This document shows, piece after piece, positions 20,641 to 33,630 of a stretch of 64,000 nucleotides of DNA. A program made the position numbers and the translations under genes. This DNA is from Cydia pomonella (taxonomy: Eukaryota > Arthropoda > Insecta > Lepidoptera > Tortricidae). The notes below the pieces were generated by a model. It worked only from the letters and a program-made list of their open reading frames with translations, made no database searches and was not told where the DNA came from. Where the stretch lies: positions 5,429,001 to 5,493,000 of the forward strand of contig NC_084725.1 of the NCBI RefSeq assembly GCF_033807575.1, in the 5' to 3' direction. The stretch's first letter is position 1; each line of letters opens with the position of its first letter.

Positions 20641-21690
20641 AAGCATCAACAAGCACTCAAATGGAACCTTCACATCAAAAACATCAAAACAATTTCCCTA
20701 TTTAATGATTTAAAAAAAGTTAAAGGCACAACTATTCTGCCATTCAGTGCCATTCAATATTCACTCATTCAATATAAGCTGTATTTGCACGCATGAGATC
20801 CTTAAAAATATATAAAAGTTATATAATAGTCTTTGATTTTATTAAGCAGTATTCGCACGATCATATACGACGGCATTACACAACCCTATCCTATCGCTTG
20901 AAATGATACTGACCGGGTCGTGTAGACGCAGCCCGCGGCTATATTAATTGGCCGTTTCCGTTTTTCTTAGTGGATACTTGTTTTTAAAAAGTAAAAAACA
21001 ATACCGTGATAACTTTTCCCATTTCCCATACTAATTTTGCGACAATAAGAACATTTCCGAGCATATTGGACAAAACGTACTTTGTTTTTGTTATTCGTGT
21101 TTATAATGTAATAATAAACTATAAAAGAGCAAACTAAAAAATATCCGAAAAGGAATATTTTGTAGACACTCATCAGAAAAAATACGAGCACGATGACTAT
21201 AACTAATGTTAACCATGATCTTTTCTAAATATAAACCTGTCAGTTATGGGGTTTTTCAGTTTCACTCATAGAAATAGGATCAAGCGAAGCGACTGACATG
21301 TCTCTGGTTTCACTTGAAATTTAATTTTCTCACGAGTTCCCAATTATTCTCCCAAACCAAACCAGCCAAAAAAATGTTCGGCAGATGGTTTTAAGACCGT
21401 GAAGCGTAAACTAAAAACAAAGTTCCTTTTAAGAGTAAGAAGATGATTAGTAAGTAATTTAGTAGGAGCGATCTCTTTTTTGGGTCCCGTAATCAACTAG
21501 GAACCCTTCCAAGTTTCGCCATGTCCATGTCCACGCTATCGTTAGTGCTAGAAAACTGCAACAAAACAAAATCCACAATTTTTTTTTAAGTACCTCCCAT
21601 ATAAAATGTTTCTTTTGTTTGTGCCAGAAAGCACCCAATGCATTAATTGCAAGATGACAATCGTTAATAGACAGCAATCAAAACTTGAAT
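20640..21690. other. AT-rich, no supported feature
   Basis: Only short open frames with atypical composition. I see no splice-flanked coding segment, TIR or tail. Confidence 0.4.
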
Positions 21691-21699
21691 AATGTATGG

Positions 21700-21890
21700 A
21701 ATGAGCCACGTGACTATTCGTCGGCATTCTGTCAACCTGACATTATTCCTTTCGATGTACGATTGTATTTTATGTTCTGTTCCTCCTCCTTCTTGCTTCG
21801 TTCTCCTCAGTGCTGAGGGTCGTGACCTCCTACGTGGACCACATAATTCCAGATAGCAGATTTCCAGGCTTTCTGATCTGGCTAGCAAAT
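21700..21890 (-). mobile_element. Probable LINE remnant
   Basis: Read on minus, the block contains KAWKSAIWNYV followed by GGHDPQH and a stop, resembling the end of a common lepidopteran non-LTR pol. Short and degraded, so the assignment is tentative. Confidence 0.3.
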
Positions 21891-21899
21891 CGCTGTCCT

Positions 21900-23200
21900 C
21901 TATTCAATAGTCTTTCATTATAGCATCTTATAAATTAAGGATATTTGTCGACAAATATCGTGAGACAAGTCTTTTGAATGACACAGTGCATCTACTTCCT
22001 TATTGATAAGGTCCCAGGTGAATGCCCTAGAAAACGTAACAAAGCCTAGAACGTTGCGCACCACTTCCCGCTCGCTTCCGAGCAATTACAGAGACAATAA
22101 TTAGGGCCTACATAATTAAAACTACCGACCAAACCATCCAAACAAACATAGCCTTTACAACAACAAAGATAAAAACGGCATTCGCTTCCCCGCAATGCTA
22201 CTGTCAAAACTGTAATTATTTCGCACGCTCTCCTTTCAAAAACCAGAATAACATTCACACCTATTAAGAAATTACAGGAGTTTTAACTGTAATACAATGA
22301 CTCAAGAACGATAATCGAATGGGGTTAATGAATGTTTAAATTTGTTTGTTCCAAATTTGAAATCAGATGACTTGCGTTCCGTATGGGAAGATGGGAGATA
22401 CGCGAGTATTTTATAGATACTTATCGGGTAAAAATACGCGGTTCTTTGATAGGTTCGCTTTTTACTTTTTGAATTTCACTTTTATATTGTCGCTCGACGA
22501 AAGTAAGATCTTGTTTTTTTTTAGAAAACTTTCGTTGGCTTGTAATCGGTATTCCGACAATGGTCGGCAAAAAGTTGAATCGTTTTGTAGATAGAAAGAT
22601 CATTCATAAGTTTATAACATCTGGTTATTCAACTTGTGCATTTTGTAGATATTTATTTTGTGTGGTTTATTCTATACGCAGATTTAAGCGATTTTTCTCC
22701 ATTAAGATTTCATCTTCTAGCCTTTTGACCTATGAGAATGTTAATTCAGCCATTGAATTGAATTTTACTTTTTGGACCCGAAAATTGTTTACTTATTCGA
22801 ATTGCAATACGAATGGAGACGTCCATTATAAATGTAGATACAATCTTCATTTGCTTAGCCATTTTTGTCAAAATACGCATGCTTTTTTGCCTTATAAACC
22901 AGAGACGCATTTACAAATACGTTTATTCCATTACTTTTTACACTATAAATGTTAGGTAGGTAAGTAATGCATCTTAGGTACAAAGTGGTAAGTGGTGTAA
23001 GTGGTAAGTATTGATCTCAACTATGTGCAACAATTTGAAAAAGTGATATTTATTATAATTTTATTGCACAAAATATAGATATGGCAAATGGAGATTTTTT
23101 TTTTAACTTTTTTAATTGGATATACCTAAGCCACTAATCGTTAATTTAACCTTTTTTAAATACTGGTCTATTTCCTAACGGAATTTTAACTCAATTCCTA
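21900..23200. other. AT-rich, no supported gene
   Basis: A 131-codon ATG-started plus-strand frame (22560-22955) is present, but its Phe/Cys/His/Lys-rich composition looks like translated AT-rich noise. No repeat ends recognised. Confidence 0.4.
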
Positions 23201-23419
23201 ACCCTATTGCAAAACTGGTCCTCCACATATAAGGCGGGAAAAGTGTCGTGTAAAAAGTTACGCGCCAGAGCGAGACAACTATTCGCGTCGAGCCGGAGTG
23301 CGAGGGAGACGGTAACTATGTCAGTGGGACCCCAGAGTCAATGCACTTGCAATCTTATGCGTTTTAAGGCTGGTGCTGTAGAGTTTGCGAAGATATTACT
23401 TATATTTTATAAAGTACTA

Positions 23420-24065
23420 TTCAATAAAGGAAAATCGGCCAAGAGCATGTCGAGCCATGCTCCGTGTAGGGTTTCGTAGTTACCATTCTGTCAGAACAGG
23501 CCAAACGGGGGCTATTCATTAGTATAAACATAAGTATCATGTACATTATAAGCATAAGAGAGTACCTTCGCAGTGCTTTGATCGTCTTTTTACTAAGAAG
23601 AGACGATTTTTTGCAATAACTCTGGACCGATCATGTTCGCTATAGTTTTCATTGAAAGTATTTACTAACCTTTTGTTTCACGATTTTTTTTTCTTTTTTT
23701 TCGGACCCATGGTTGAAAAGTTAGGGGGGGGGGGGGCACATATTTTTTCATTCCGCAAATATTAATCAATCTTTTAAAAAAAAAAAATTTTTGGAGACCC
23801 CTATGGTTTTGAAAGTCCTATCCAACAATACCCCACGCTATCGTGTCAAAGCAAAAAACAACAAAAAAATCATTTTGTATGGGAGGTACCCTAAAAAAAT
23901 TTTTTGCACTTTTTATTTTACCATTCTATTGCCATGCATGATTTATGTATTCATGCAAAATTTCAGCTTTCTAGCACCAACCGTCACGGAGCAAAGCCGC
24001 GGACGGACGGACAGACAGACATTGCGAAACTATCGGTAAGGGTTTCTCAGTGACTACGAAACCGT
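23420..24065 (+). repeat. Long dispersed repeat with poly-G tract, copy 1
   Basis: It begins near ATCGGCCAAGAGCATG and includes TTTTTGCAATAACTC, ATAGTTTTCATTGAAAG, a G13 run (about 23725-23737), CAACAATACCCCACGC and CACGGAGCAAAGCCGCGG. A second copy with the same order lies at 33630-34560. No intact ORF. Confidence 0.65.
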
Positions 24066-24249
24066 GAAAACTGTGGTCCGAAGCATTAATTTTCTTTAAA
24101 ACGAGGATAACACAAAATTGTAATTATTGTATAGATTTTTACATATTTTAATCTAAAGCAAATGCCATGAATAAAATCACAGGGAAAGAAGAATATATAT
24201 GCAAGGACAGACTACAACCAAAACCTTAGAAGGTTAAACTTGGCCCAAT

Positions 24250-24310
24250 CAAAAACCGGCCAAGTGCGAGTCAACTCGCGCACCGAGGGTTCCGTACAAA
24301 CCTGTAGGTA
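24250..24310 (+). repeat. Short 'cggccaagtgcgagtc' repeat fragment
   Basis: AACCGGCCAAGTGCGAGTC followed by GAGGGTTCCGTAC is a sequence I recall as very common in Lepidoptera. A minus-strand relative (GTACGGAACCCTTC ... GACTCGCACATGGCCG) lies at about 37992-38045. Confidence 0.55.
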
Positions 24311-24319
24311 TATAAGTAA

Positions 24320-25470
24320 GTTCACCCATTACGACAATCAATTATTAAAAATATTTTTATTATATGATGTAACTAAAAACTTACGGTTTTCGTAATTTTT
24401 CCTTTATCTGTGCTATAAGAAGTTGCTTCGTACCAAATTTAAAAATTCTGAGTTTAAGGGAAATTTGCGGAAATTAACCCAACCCCTGTTATGCAAAATA
24501 GGCACCAGTCGTCGAGTTGCGGAAAATCGCCCGTATTACAATACAATACAATAGACGAAGGATCTCACAATCAATATTTTAAAACAGAAATATATTTTCA
24601 GAGTAATTGATACAAATGTTAATAATGCTAAGCAGTCAGAGTTATATAGCAAAGGATATTCACTGTGCAACCAGTTTTACTTAAGAGAGAATGTGCAATC
24701 AGTAAGTATGGGTTATGAGTTTTATGGATCACTAAGCCGGTATTCCGCCATTGCTAATAGTCTAACGAAGTTACTAGTATTTTCGTAATTTTTGTACATC
24801 ACTATTAAACTTATCTTCACGGATACTGAATGTTTTTATGGTTCTTTGTGTGCAAAATTATCCCCACGAACAAACTATTTAAATTTGCTATCTACTTACG
24901 AAACACACAAAGAAAAAAAACAGAAACGAACGAACTACGAAGTCGGTTATACATGAATACATTCATCCTATATAGGTACAACTTGTTAATCTGTCAAAAT
25001 GACTTCGTGACCGACCCCTAGTATTCGTTACAAAATACCTAGTATTGTGCAAATCGGAACCGGTATTTATACTAGTTATTTATTACAAAGATAGGCTTTC
25101 TATTTGTTGCAAGATTGTCTGATCGATTGGTCCGACCTTGTTATTAAAATAGAACTAGAGATAATAATCGTTTTAATTACGAAACTGTTAATGAATACAG
25201 TATTATATTCTAATACGAAGATAATAATAGATAAATATTTAAATAGGAAAAATAAGTAAGAAACCAAACAGATAATGGTTACCTAATACATAAAAAGAAT
25301 TATCAAACGAGTATGCAAATTTGTTCTCACGTGGATTCATTTTCGAAACCTATTAAATGTGATGTTTTTAGCGTTCCGTCCTCAACAGGACCTAATACAT
25401 TACATTACTAAAAACGTATTTTGAACTACATACAGAATAATACTTAACGTCATTACAACAAATATTTTTC
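24320..25470. other. AT-rich, no supported feature
   Basis: No exon with splice sites, no TIR pair and no LINE motif found. GC is low throughout. Confidence 0.4.
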
Positions 25471-25504
25471 ATTTTTTTTCCAGTTACAAATTTACAATAA
25501 CATT

Positions 25505-25745
25505 ATGCATAATGGATATATACAGAGGATTACTATAACTAGCTTAAATCTTGAGGCATTGTACCAAGGATACTGGCGGCATTTCCTCGTTGTATTGTAT
25601 CGTAATGCTGATACGTTGTGCGAAGAAGCCGCTAGCTCTTCGGTCACCAGTTACGTTAAACAGACGTTCCGCGATTTCGGCAAAAAAACTTGTGCAAGCT
25701 GGGACCCCATGGACCCAGAGTTTCAACGCCAACTTTTATATTTTA
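25505..25745 (-). mobile_element. Retroelement C-terminal fragment, copy 2
   Basis: The minus-strand frame reads RLFNVTGDRRASGFFAQRI then SITIQ, the retroelement C-terminal block seen at 14824, 36480 and 56632. The preceding plus-strand sequence (ATAATGGATATATACAGAGG) is shared with the 36.5-kb copy, so both derive from one 3' end. Confidence 0.65.
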
Positions 25746-25870
25746 TGACATAGGTACTTATAGATTTTTATGTTCCTAAAGAGAAATCAATCTGAAATCA
25801 AGTATGTCTATTGGTATAAATAGTTCCTCAGTTCCTTATTTTTGGTCTAAATTCTTCTTTTATCTGTATG

Positions 25871-25960
25871 ATGATGATCACTGTCACCAACTGCTGAGGC
25901 CACTTATCCCGGTCCTGGGCTAGTCTCATCCAGAAGTGCCCCGCGATTTTCCAAATGTCT
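25871..25960 (-). mobile_element. LINE C-terminal remnant
   Basis: The minus strand encodes GHFWMRLAQDRDKW, the tail motif of a non-LTR pol (typically RLAQDRxKWR). Very short. Confidence 0.45.
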
Positions 25961-26990
25961 TTCACTTCACGCAAGGACGCGAGGCGCTTCTTTCATCGAA
26001 AGCGGGAGATTTTTCAAAAATATTACTTTGTATTTTTAGAAGCAATTTTCATATTTTTAGCAATTGTATAAAAGAATTGAGGTGCGCTTTTTTCCATCGA
26101 GCGATAGTCAAAAAAACAGGTTTCGAATAGTTGAAACTCAAAGAAAGAGAAAAGCCTCAAGATTGCTATTTAAATTTATTTTTCGCAACCGTATTGTGTT
26201 TATTATCTTATGTTATGATAATACGCCGTCTACGTAGCGTAGTGTAACTCACACTTGACTGGTTCTATCTATTAGTATAATATATTATTTATGTATTGTA
26301 TGGAAATAGTCATCTTCAAGGAGATCAAGTTTTAAATCTCACGGGCCTGGGCATAGATAACTGACTACGAGAGGTCGAAAAAAGGTGACCGCAACAGGTT
26401 ATAGGTTTTATGACTTAATAGTGTTGATGCTTTGTAATATTATAAAAGTGGCTATAATTTTTTTTTTTTTTTAGTGGCTTTTTATGTGCAAATAAATGAT
26501 TATGATTATGATTATAATTGTACAAAAACAAACTAATAAGTATCTTTGGGATCATTCTAAAATGGTTTAACTTTTATTGAGAGATATCCGTGAAGATTGT
26601 TTTTGTTGGGAATGAAAACATATCATTGTGTAATGATGGTTTCATAATGTGGCTATACATAATTTACTCATTATTAAATTATAGGAACGGGACTTAATCT
26701 CGTATTGAGTTTTTTATTTACCTCCGACGTTCGACGGGGACAACGCCGTCCTCGAAAACATCGTGAAAGTTGAAGTCAGTGTTTTACATAGTTTACTCTC
26801 TGCAAAACTTATCGATGACTATTGTTATGACGTCTTTATTTGATATTCAAATCTAAAACGTTCAGATAAATCCCCTGACTACCCTGTGCTACTTATAAGA
26901 ACTAGAAGATTTACACGTCTATGAGGGTCCAGTAAAAAATTCGGCTTTAAAGTCCATCTAATTTATGATGTCCAAAGGAGCGACGTAGGT
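25960..26990. other. No gene; simple-sequence tract
   Basis: A T-run of about 15 at 26459-26473, followed by GATTATGATTATGATTAT near 26500. Otherwise unassigned AT-rich DNA. Confidence 0.4.
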
Positions 26991-26999
26991 AATATAAAA

Positions 27000-27298
27000 T
27001 AATAATAATAATTCAGCCTATATACGTCCCAATGCTGGGCACAGGCCTCCGCTTATGCGCGAGAGGGCTTGGGCTATAGTCCCCATGCTATCCCAATGCG
27101 GATTTGCTTGATTTCTTCGCAGATGTATGCAGGTTTCGTCATGATGTTTTCCTTCACCGAAAAGCTAGTGGTAAATATCAAATGATATTTCGTACATAAG
27201 TTCCGAGAAACTTATTGGTACGTGCCAGGATTTGAACCTGCGACCGACTTCCGGATTGAAAGTCGAACGTCATATCCACTCAGCCACCACTGCTATTA
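27000..27298 (-). mobile_element. tRNA-derived SINE, copy 1
   Basis: In minus orientation the tRNA-like head (about 27228-27296) has GGTTCAAATCCTGGC as B-box equivalent. It is followed by a conserved body (CGGTGAAGGAAAACATC, ATACATCTGCGAAGAAATC, GCCCAAGCCCTCTCGCGC) and an ATT-repeat tail next to the plus-strand start. Same family as 37004-37292. Confidence 0.8.
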
Positions 27299-27690
27299 CC
27301 GGTAATATAAACCTTAACTTATACTAAACAAGGCTTTGACCTATTTGGGAACCTTAGAGACGGTATCCTGACAGTTTTAGGGTTCACGCAAAACACGATT
27401 CTAACCAAATCTAGAACCCAGTTGAAACGCAAAGAATAATCGTGAGATGCGTGAGACATCACACCATTACGACACTATGACATTTTCCATTTTTAACAAT
27501 AAATGCCTATATCAATCAAAATTCAACCTTAAATAAATAGGACACGGTTTAAATTGGAATAGATTCCGAAATCGTTCGAAATAGGGTCGCAGGCGCAAGT
27601 AGATGAAGGATAAGCACGACTGCACACGCCCACTTCCTATCGTTATGTGGCGTTATGCGGAGCAGGTAATCTATAATTGAAGTGACATAA

Positions 27691-27861
27691 GCGCGTCCGC
27701 TAGATGGCGCGGGTGGACGGAACGGGCACAGGCACGCGCACGCGGGTGCCATTGTAAGTAAAATCCGTCGCATGCGTCTGCGCCAGTTACCGTTGCTTAT
27801 ACTATTTTCGTTAATCCGGCTCACCCGCTCCGTGCAACCGCGACACTAGCGGACGTACTAA
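27691..27861. repeat. CpG-rich MITE-like element
   Basis: GCGTCCGCTAG at the left and CTAGCGGACGT at the right form inverted ends of a 170-bp CpG-rich block (GCACGCGCACGCGGG inside). It could be mistaken for a promoter; no transcript feature is visible. Confidence 0.5.
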
Positions 27862-28191
27862 AAATTGTGGTAGACATAATTGATTGTAGGTTACTAAGGT
27901 CCTAATACTTGGAAAAACTTTAGAAGCGGAATAATTGGTCCACTATCTCGCTTTCAAAATTTGAGAAATTCTAAGTTGCTTTTATTTTGATAAAACTGAT
28001 GTTTTTGAACATGACATTGATAATATTAAATCTTTGTTGAACAAAAACAGATAATGGTGTTTTTTAACTGTTTAACCTTTAACTGCCCAGAGGTCTTTAA
28101 AAAGGTCTCAATTTCCATTTAATTTTGAATCTTTAATATGACAAATCAAAATTTCATTTGCCATGGCAAGTTTTGATTTGGTGGCTAGATA

Positions 28192-28319
28192 TTAAAGGGG
28201 CCCACGAATTATCAGTTCGCCGGACGATATCGGCTGTCAGTTATTCGCGATTGTCAGCTTTTGTGAATAACTGACAGGCCAATATCGTTCGGCGAACTGG
28301 TAATCAGTGGGCCCCTTAA
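28192..28319. repeat. Full hairpin MITE with TTAA ends
   Basis: The left TTAA-AGGGGCCCAC and right GTGGGCCCC-TTAA are inverted. The arms pair through CAGTTCGCCGGACGATATCG and GTCAGTTATTCGC around a loop GATTGTCAGCTTT. Partial copies lie at 17177 and 17380. Confidence 0.8.
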
Positions 28320-28329
28320 CACAATAGAA

Positions 28330-29630
28330 TCAACGATATAAAGTATACAAACTAGTTTAATAGTTTTTAACTACTTAACTTCAAGATGCAAAGATACTCG
28401 AACTGAAAACCGACACTTTATTGAAATAAAAACACATATATATACACACCACGTATACTGATTGGGTGATTAATAATAATAATTATAGTAACAAAGCGGA
28501 AAAATAATTCCCAGCACGAATTCAAATAGAAACCCTTTGTGTTTTGAATGTAATGACTTTAATTTCCGTTTTCATAAACAAGCAGATATTCTTTCAAGTC
28601 TCATCAAGTTACTTGTCGAAACAGGTGAACAATAGAACAAAACAAATAAATGGAACACACAAAATAAATCAAACCAGAGACAAGGTCACACAACAATGGC
28701 TTCTAGGTTACCATAGACATCCCATAGACAATGCTCTATGGGAAATAGAGCGGCGGTTTGCATATAATACGTGTAATAATACTAACAACGGGGTATATGT
28801 GTGAGTATTAGTTGTTTATGGTCTGTCTGGTAAGATTCTACCCGTGACGATTATGTGATTTCTTTGATACTAGTAGTTCGCCCCGAACTAAGAACTCGCG
28901 GTTCGCCAAAAAGATAGATCAATTGAATAAAACAATACTAAGTCTGCAAAGGATCGAAAACCGCTAGCGATTTATTGAAAGGTCTGTGGAGCTCTTAAAA
29001 TTCACAATAGATATTAAAATAAACTGTATCTGTGGTAAGCGGTAGTCTTTGTCAAATGTCAAATACCTTTATGTATTGCGTTTATTATTACATATTTTAA
29101 TATCGTAAATAAATAAAAAGCAATATTATAATGGTGTACACTGGAACTCGACCATACTTTCTTGCAAATAAGATGACCAGAATAGCAAGATTCCTTACAT
29201 ATATAGCTTCATGGCCTTCTAGGCTCTTCTAGCGCTATAACCCCTTCATTGAGGCTGCTCATAATTTAATGACTAAAATATAAGGCTCTCAACTACACGT
29301 TTACCCAATTTCATTTAAATTGGAACGAATTTACTTATTACTTATTATTGTCCATCAAACTATCCTCTGATAGTTCAGCTTAAGAACATCGAAATGCCGC
29401 TAACCAGCCGTGTGTTCCAAGTTGAATATAAGAACTTCGCTTCGCTCGCTCGTTCGATTAAGAAGACTATTTTTTGGCCACCTTGTATATAAGTTAAAAT
29501 TTTAATAAGTATATAAATTAAAAAAATATTAAAAAATGATATCGAAATTATATACATGTATGTAAATTATATCACTAAGTCGTAAGTACCTGTTAAAGTA
29601 ATTCATTCGTAAAGGTAACGTTCCGATCTC
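28330..29630. other. No supported gene
   Basis: AT-rich. A short repeat-like stretch at about 29440 (TTCGCTTCGCTCGCTCG) is of a type recurring at 44310 and 63970, but I cannot bound it. Confidence 0.35.
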
Positions 29631-29631
29631 A

Positions 29632-29838
29632 ACTCAGCTGTATTACTGTTGCGGTGGTGCGACATCCGTATCCTTGTTGCCGTCGCTTTTTGTCAAATTT
29701 CTTGGAAAAATCGTTACGTAGACATAATGACGACATTAATGCAGCGGCGAATGTCAATCATTTTATCAAAGAAAATTGACAAATACAGAAGCTGCAACAT
29801 TGTTGTTGCAGCCGCGACAGTAATGTAGTTGACATCCG
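29632..29838. repeat. MITE with imperfect long inverted ends
   Basis: CAGCTGTATTACTGTTGCGG on the left and the complement of CGCGACAGTAATGTAGTTG on the right. An inner pair, GTCGCTTTTTGTCAA and TTGACAAATACAGAAGC, is weaker. No ORF. Confidence 0.55.
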
Positions 29839-30389
29839 AAAGTCACCTTATATAACCTTATAATAATTCGTTGACTTTACAAGATCGCTGCACGTAATGT
29901 ACACAATAAACATGATAATTCATTGCCTTTGAAAGAACGTTGCACGTAACGTCCACAATATATTCATTGTATCGAAAACCACCTTTAAAAATCGAATGCG
30001 ATTCTAAGCGTAAGCGCGTACCAATGACCTCCTCGAAAGCGACATCGGGTGAAAGTCCATAGATAATTTCACATTCCACTAATTTTTGTTCACACACACA
30101 ATGTGATAATTCCCCACATTCACGGTAACAAGCTCAAACTAGCCTTTTGTTAAAGATGTTGTCATTCAAAACAGTAAGGAAACTACATGGTAAAATTGTC
30201 ATTCATTAAAATGTTAACTTTCGAGTTTAAACTCTATAGCATTGGAATAATTGCTAAATCTGTTCAGCTGGGTTATGACATGTTAGCTTTTTGACGTACA
30301 CGAGTATTTACTCAATTAGGCGCACTTGCTTTCTAAGATAATTCATTTGTTAGTTTATTACGATTTACATAACATATTGAGCATTGGTA

Positions 30390-30650
30390 TTGCATTGCCT
30401 TTCTAGATACGAGAAAAGTATTTGACAGAGTATACAGCGAGAGAGATACTCTCTGAGTTGAAAGTATTCGTAAAAACATCATCACAGAAAGGTAGCACTA
30501 GCAACATCTTACCTATTATGAATATAAAATCAGTACATAATTCGAAATATACGCCTTAGAATATAGTTTACTATACTTGCTATAGGCGTTACAACGGGAG
30601 TTCCCCAAGGATCTATATTAAGTCCGAACCTTTTCCTTCTGATCTGATGA
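30390..30650 (+). mobile_element. Degenerate LINE reverse-transcriptase fragment
   Basis: Plus-strand pieces read FLDTRKVFDRVYSER (the catalytic-Asp region, normally LDxxKAFDxV) and GVTTGVPQGSILSPNLFLL (the PQGSILSP motif). The spacing fits an RT core with deletions and frame breaks. Ancient copy. Confidence 0.7.
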
Positions 30651-30659
30651 CTTAAAGAA

Positions 30660-32040
30660 TGAAAAAAAAAGAAATGACCGGAACGGAATGAAAGTTCAAA
30701 ATTGAAATTCGAACCGCATTGGAATACGCATTCGAATTTTAAAGAGTAAAATGAGATCGAACTCTGCGATTGGTGTCGCATAGTAAAACGCCAATTTCCA
30801 TATTTCTGAAAAACTTAATTTGGGCTCTATTGTTTTAGCGCCAAAGTATAGTTTTGGGTGCAGCTATTTGAATGTCAAGTACATGAAATCGATTAGTGAG
30901 GCGCGGCAGTGAATTTTTTGGACACTTTCGACCGAAGGCCAAAGTGAGAAGAAAGTACCGAACAGTTGTTTTCATTCTCAAGTGCTTTACGTAATGTAAT
31001 TACCAACTTTTTACTATTATGTGATCGAGAATAGTAAGTAGTATTCATTAAAAGCAATTAAAGATAAGTGTTGAAATCGTGAGCCAGTCCTGTTTATCTA
31101 ATTTGATTGATATTTACGAATCTGCATACATCACGATGTTCTGGTGCTCTTTTAGGTGAAAGTTTATTACGTACCTGTAACAATATAAGGATAATAATTA
31201 GTAACATTCAAGTAATAATTACCAGTATAAAATATATTATAATTAGGGTTTACGATGTAATAAAGTCATCTAAATAAAAATAATATCAAAGATAGTATTA
31301 GAAACATGAGACACAATGTTGGAACACAATTATTATGATTTAAAATATGATCGGTCCGCATCGGGGTCAGAGAGTCGCGTCGAGAGTGAAACTACATTTT
31401 TTGTGGCACCCACGTATCTATCGTCTCGCTCGCACAGTTCTTCGAACTTTCCGTTGAAGGAATTTGAACAATGTTTCAATATAATCTGGCAAACAAATTT
31501 CGTAAGCGTCAGATATAGAATAAAAAAAATATATCAGTCCATCTTTTTGGGGTTATAATACTGGCTTAAGAAAAAGACTATTACTCCACTAAGAAGAAAC
31601 TCTTGTCATTCTATAGATAAAACAATATTTTGGACCGTTGTGTTTTTGTTTTTCATAATATGTGTATTGATTTTAAATATTAAAGCTAATTTTATCGATA
31701 TAATTTGAATATAAACCGCAAAGCAGACCAAGCTTTCATAAATTGAAAATAACGATATTTTGATTGAAAAACCACAAATCGATCTTGGCCCAACCAATGA
31801 CTTTAGATAGATGGCGCTAGTACTATGGACAATTTTCTATGCGATTATTTAATACGGTTGAAGGTGAATGTCAATCAATTATTTAAAAATAACCCAAGTA
31901 AACCGCAACTTAATTATACTTCGTTAGTATTTTTTGTACAAACTTGAAGATATTCTATGAATGAATCATTTGTCGCTGATGATTGAAAATTTCATATTAA
32001 CATTAGGTACGACATGTTAGATACTAAGATACGACTTTCT
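30660..32040. other. No supported gene
   Basis: An 80-codon plus frame (31316-31558) has a Ser/Arg-rich GC-richer start (SASGSESRVESE) but no splice support. GTACGT and GTATGT donor-like sites occur, without coding context. Confidence 0.35.
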
Positions 32041-32046
32041 TCCTTT

Positions 32047-32082
32047 CCAAAAAATGCCGGGACAACGCGAGGAAGAAGAGGA
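32047..32082 (+). mobile_element. SINE 3'-end fragment
   Basis: AATGCCGGGACAACGCGAGG followed by AAGAAGAGG matches the 3' end of the variant SINE at 39224-39510 (CCGGGACAAACGCTAGGAAG). Confidence 0.5.
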
Positions 32083-32442
32083 GAAGAGACGACTTTCTTC
32101 CTTTTATAAATCATAGAATTACAAAAGTTGCGATCTCAGCGACCATTAATACTTTTAAAACTCAATTTAATATTTTGATATTTTTTTTATTCAGTTGCAA
32201 TTGTGCAGAATTATATAAAAGGGATATGTTTTTATTTTATTTTTCCATGTACATGCGTTCATTCTTCGAATTTTACCTTTAAATTATGCTTTTCACTGGC
32301 AGGTTTTTTACTGACAAGCATTAACAAAATTTTTGCATCACGTACTGTTCTAAAGTGCCCTTTTTAAGCATTGAAGTAAGTTAAATTATTGATAGTATTA
32401 AATTGAAATTATGTTTATATAATTTTATTTATTTATTTCAGT

Positions 32443-32608
32443 CAACAACACCTACTTCCCACACCCAACACCTGAAAGTGAAAATGAAAAGCACAATGTT
32501 GACCGCCACGTTGAATCGAGGTCGACGTCAGGCGCGAAACAGGTTCCGATATTGGGGGACAGGTTGTTTTCTCTTGCCCTAAGGCGTTTTACATTTAAAA
32601 AAAGGTAG
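32443..32608 (+). CDS. Orphan candidate exon with strong acceptor
   Basis: After the acceptor tttatttatttatttcag (ending at 32442) a frame opens in phase 1: NNTYFPHPTPESENEKHNV then DRHVESRSTSGAKQVPILGD, closing at TAG 32606-32608. The composition is protein-like and third positions are GC-richer than the flanks. A second frame is also open, and the two possible donors (CAG|GTTCCG, CAG|GTTGTT) are poor, so it would best be a terminal exon; no AATAAA follows closely. Not recognised. It could also be an old processed fragment. Confidence 0.3.
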
Positions 32609-32609
32609 T

Positions 32610-33630
32610 TAAATGTTTAATGTGTTAGTAATACGGATACACTAACAGGTGTGTTCAATTAATTTATTAATGAGAACGAGATAACAGTCATTTGTTATTA
32701 TATAAGTAACTACTCAGGATCCAAAAGAAAAGATTCTGATTTCCCAAGTATTATTGAATCTGGCATGGTTTTGTTGAACTCAGAAGGTTGGTAATAACCT
32801 AATAACTAATAAGCCGGCGCTAGCGGGCGCTCGCGGTATCGCGGGGGATTTTACCTCGTCGGTGCGCGCTGCGCAGAGTAAATCCTGCTCGGTGGTCTGC
32901 GCTGATCTCCGATTTACGCAAGCCTTTATTCGACTAAACATTTGGCTGATTGAGACTTTTTGAGACTGAGTTAAGTGGCAGCACTATGCTGGATCTTCGC
33001 GCAGTGCATTGGCGATTGGTATTTTAATATGTGTTCACCCTTACAATCATTCTTAAGTCATCAAATAAAGATAAACTTGTACAGCGCCATCTACCGGTAA
33101 TATTTGATACTACGATGAACGAAAAGCGCGTAAACAGCAAAGGTACCTATAAATAGTTGACAATATGGCCACGGCCTCGGGTCGGCCTTACTTTCACGCT
33201 GGACGGCTTCCTGGCTATCGGTCGCTTGTAATATCGGAGGGAATGTTACGTCAGCGATATTAGTCGCATAACTAGGACAATTTATGCCTAGTTAATCTTG
33301 AAGCTAATGATTAATTCGACGTTTATTTTATTAAGTATATACGGTATCGCCTTCAGTAAATCAGTAACAGATCAAATCAGTAGCTCGTAAGGTCCTATCC
33401 TCGATCATGAGTATTTGTTTGATCCGTACTGAATGCGAAAGCCTGTACAATTATGTAAATCTTAAATATTATATTATATTACGTGTAATAAGTCGTGAAT
33501 GGTAAATGCTTTTATTCTTTTCTGGGCAGTATGACATAGGCATTTTCAGAAAAAGTGTACCCTGTAATTTTTTTTAAACCTAACAAATTTGGCGTTATTT
33601 CTACTCAGAATCACTATCGATTTAAGCAAT
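32610..33630. other. No supported gene; CpG-rich patches
   Basis: CpG-rich stretches at 32810-32930 and 33165-33225 stand out from AT-rich surroundings but have no conserved ORF or clear repeat ends. Confidence 0.3.

Noticed and set aside
22560..22955. 131-codon plus-strand ORF with ATG
   Set aside because: Phe/Cys/His/Lys-rich composition typical of translated AT-rich DNA; no domain, splice context or repeat relation.
27691..27861. CpG island promoter
   Set aside because: Inverted GCGTCCGCTAG ends indicate a MITE, and no exon lies next to it.
31180..31200. Splice donor/acceptor pair (also at about 50235)
   Set aside because: Minus-strand GTTACAG|GTACGT-like sequences occur without coding sequence on either side.
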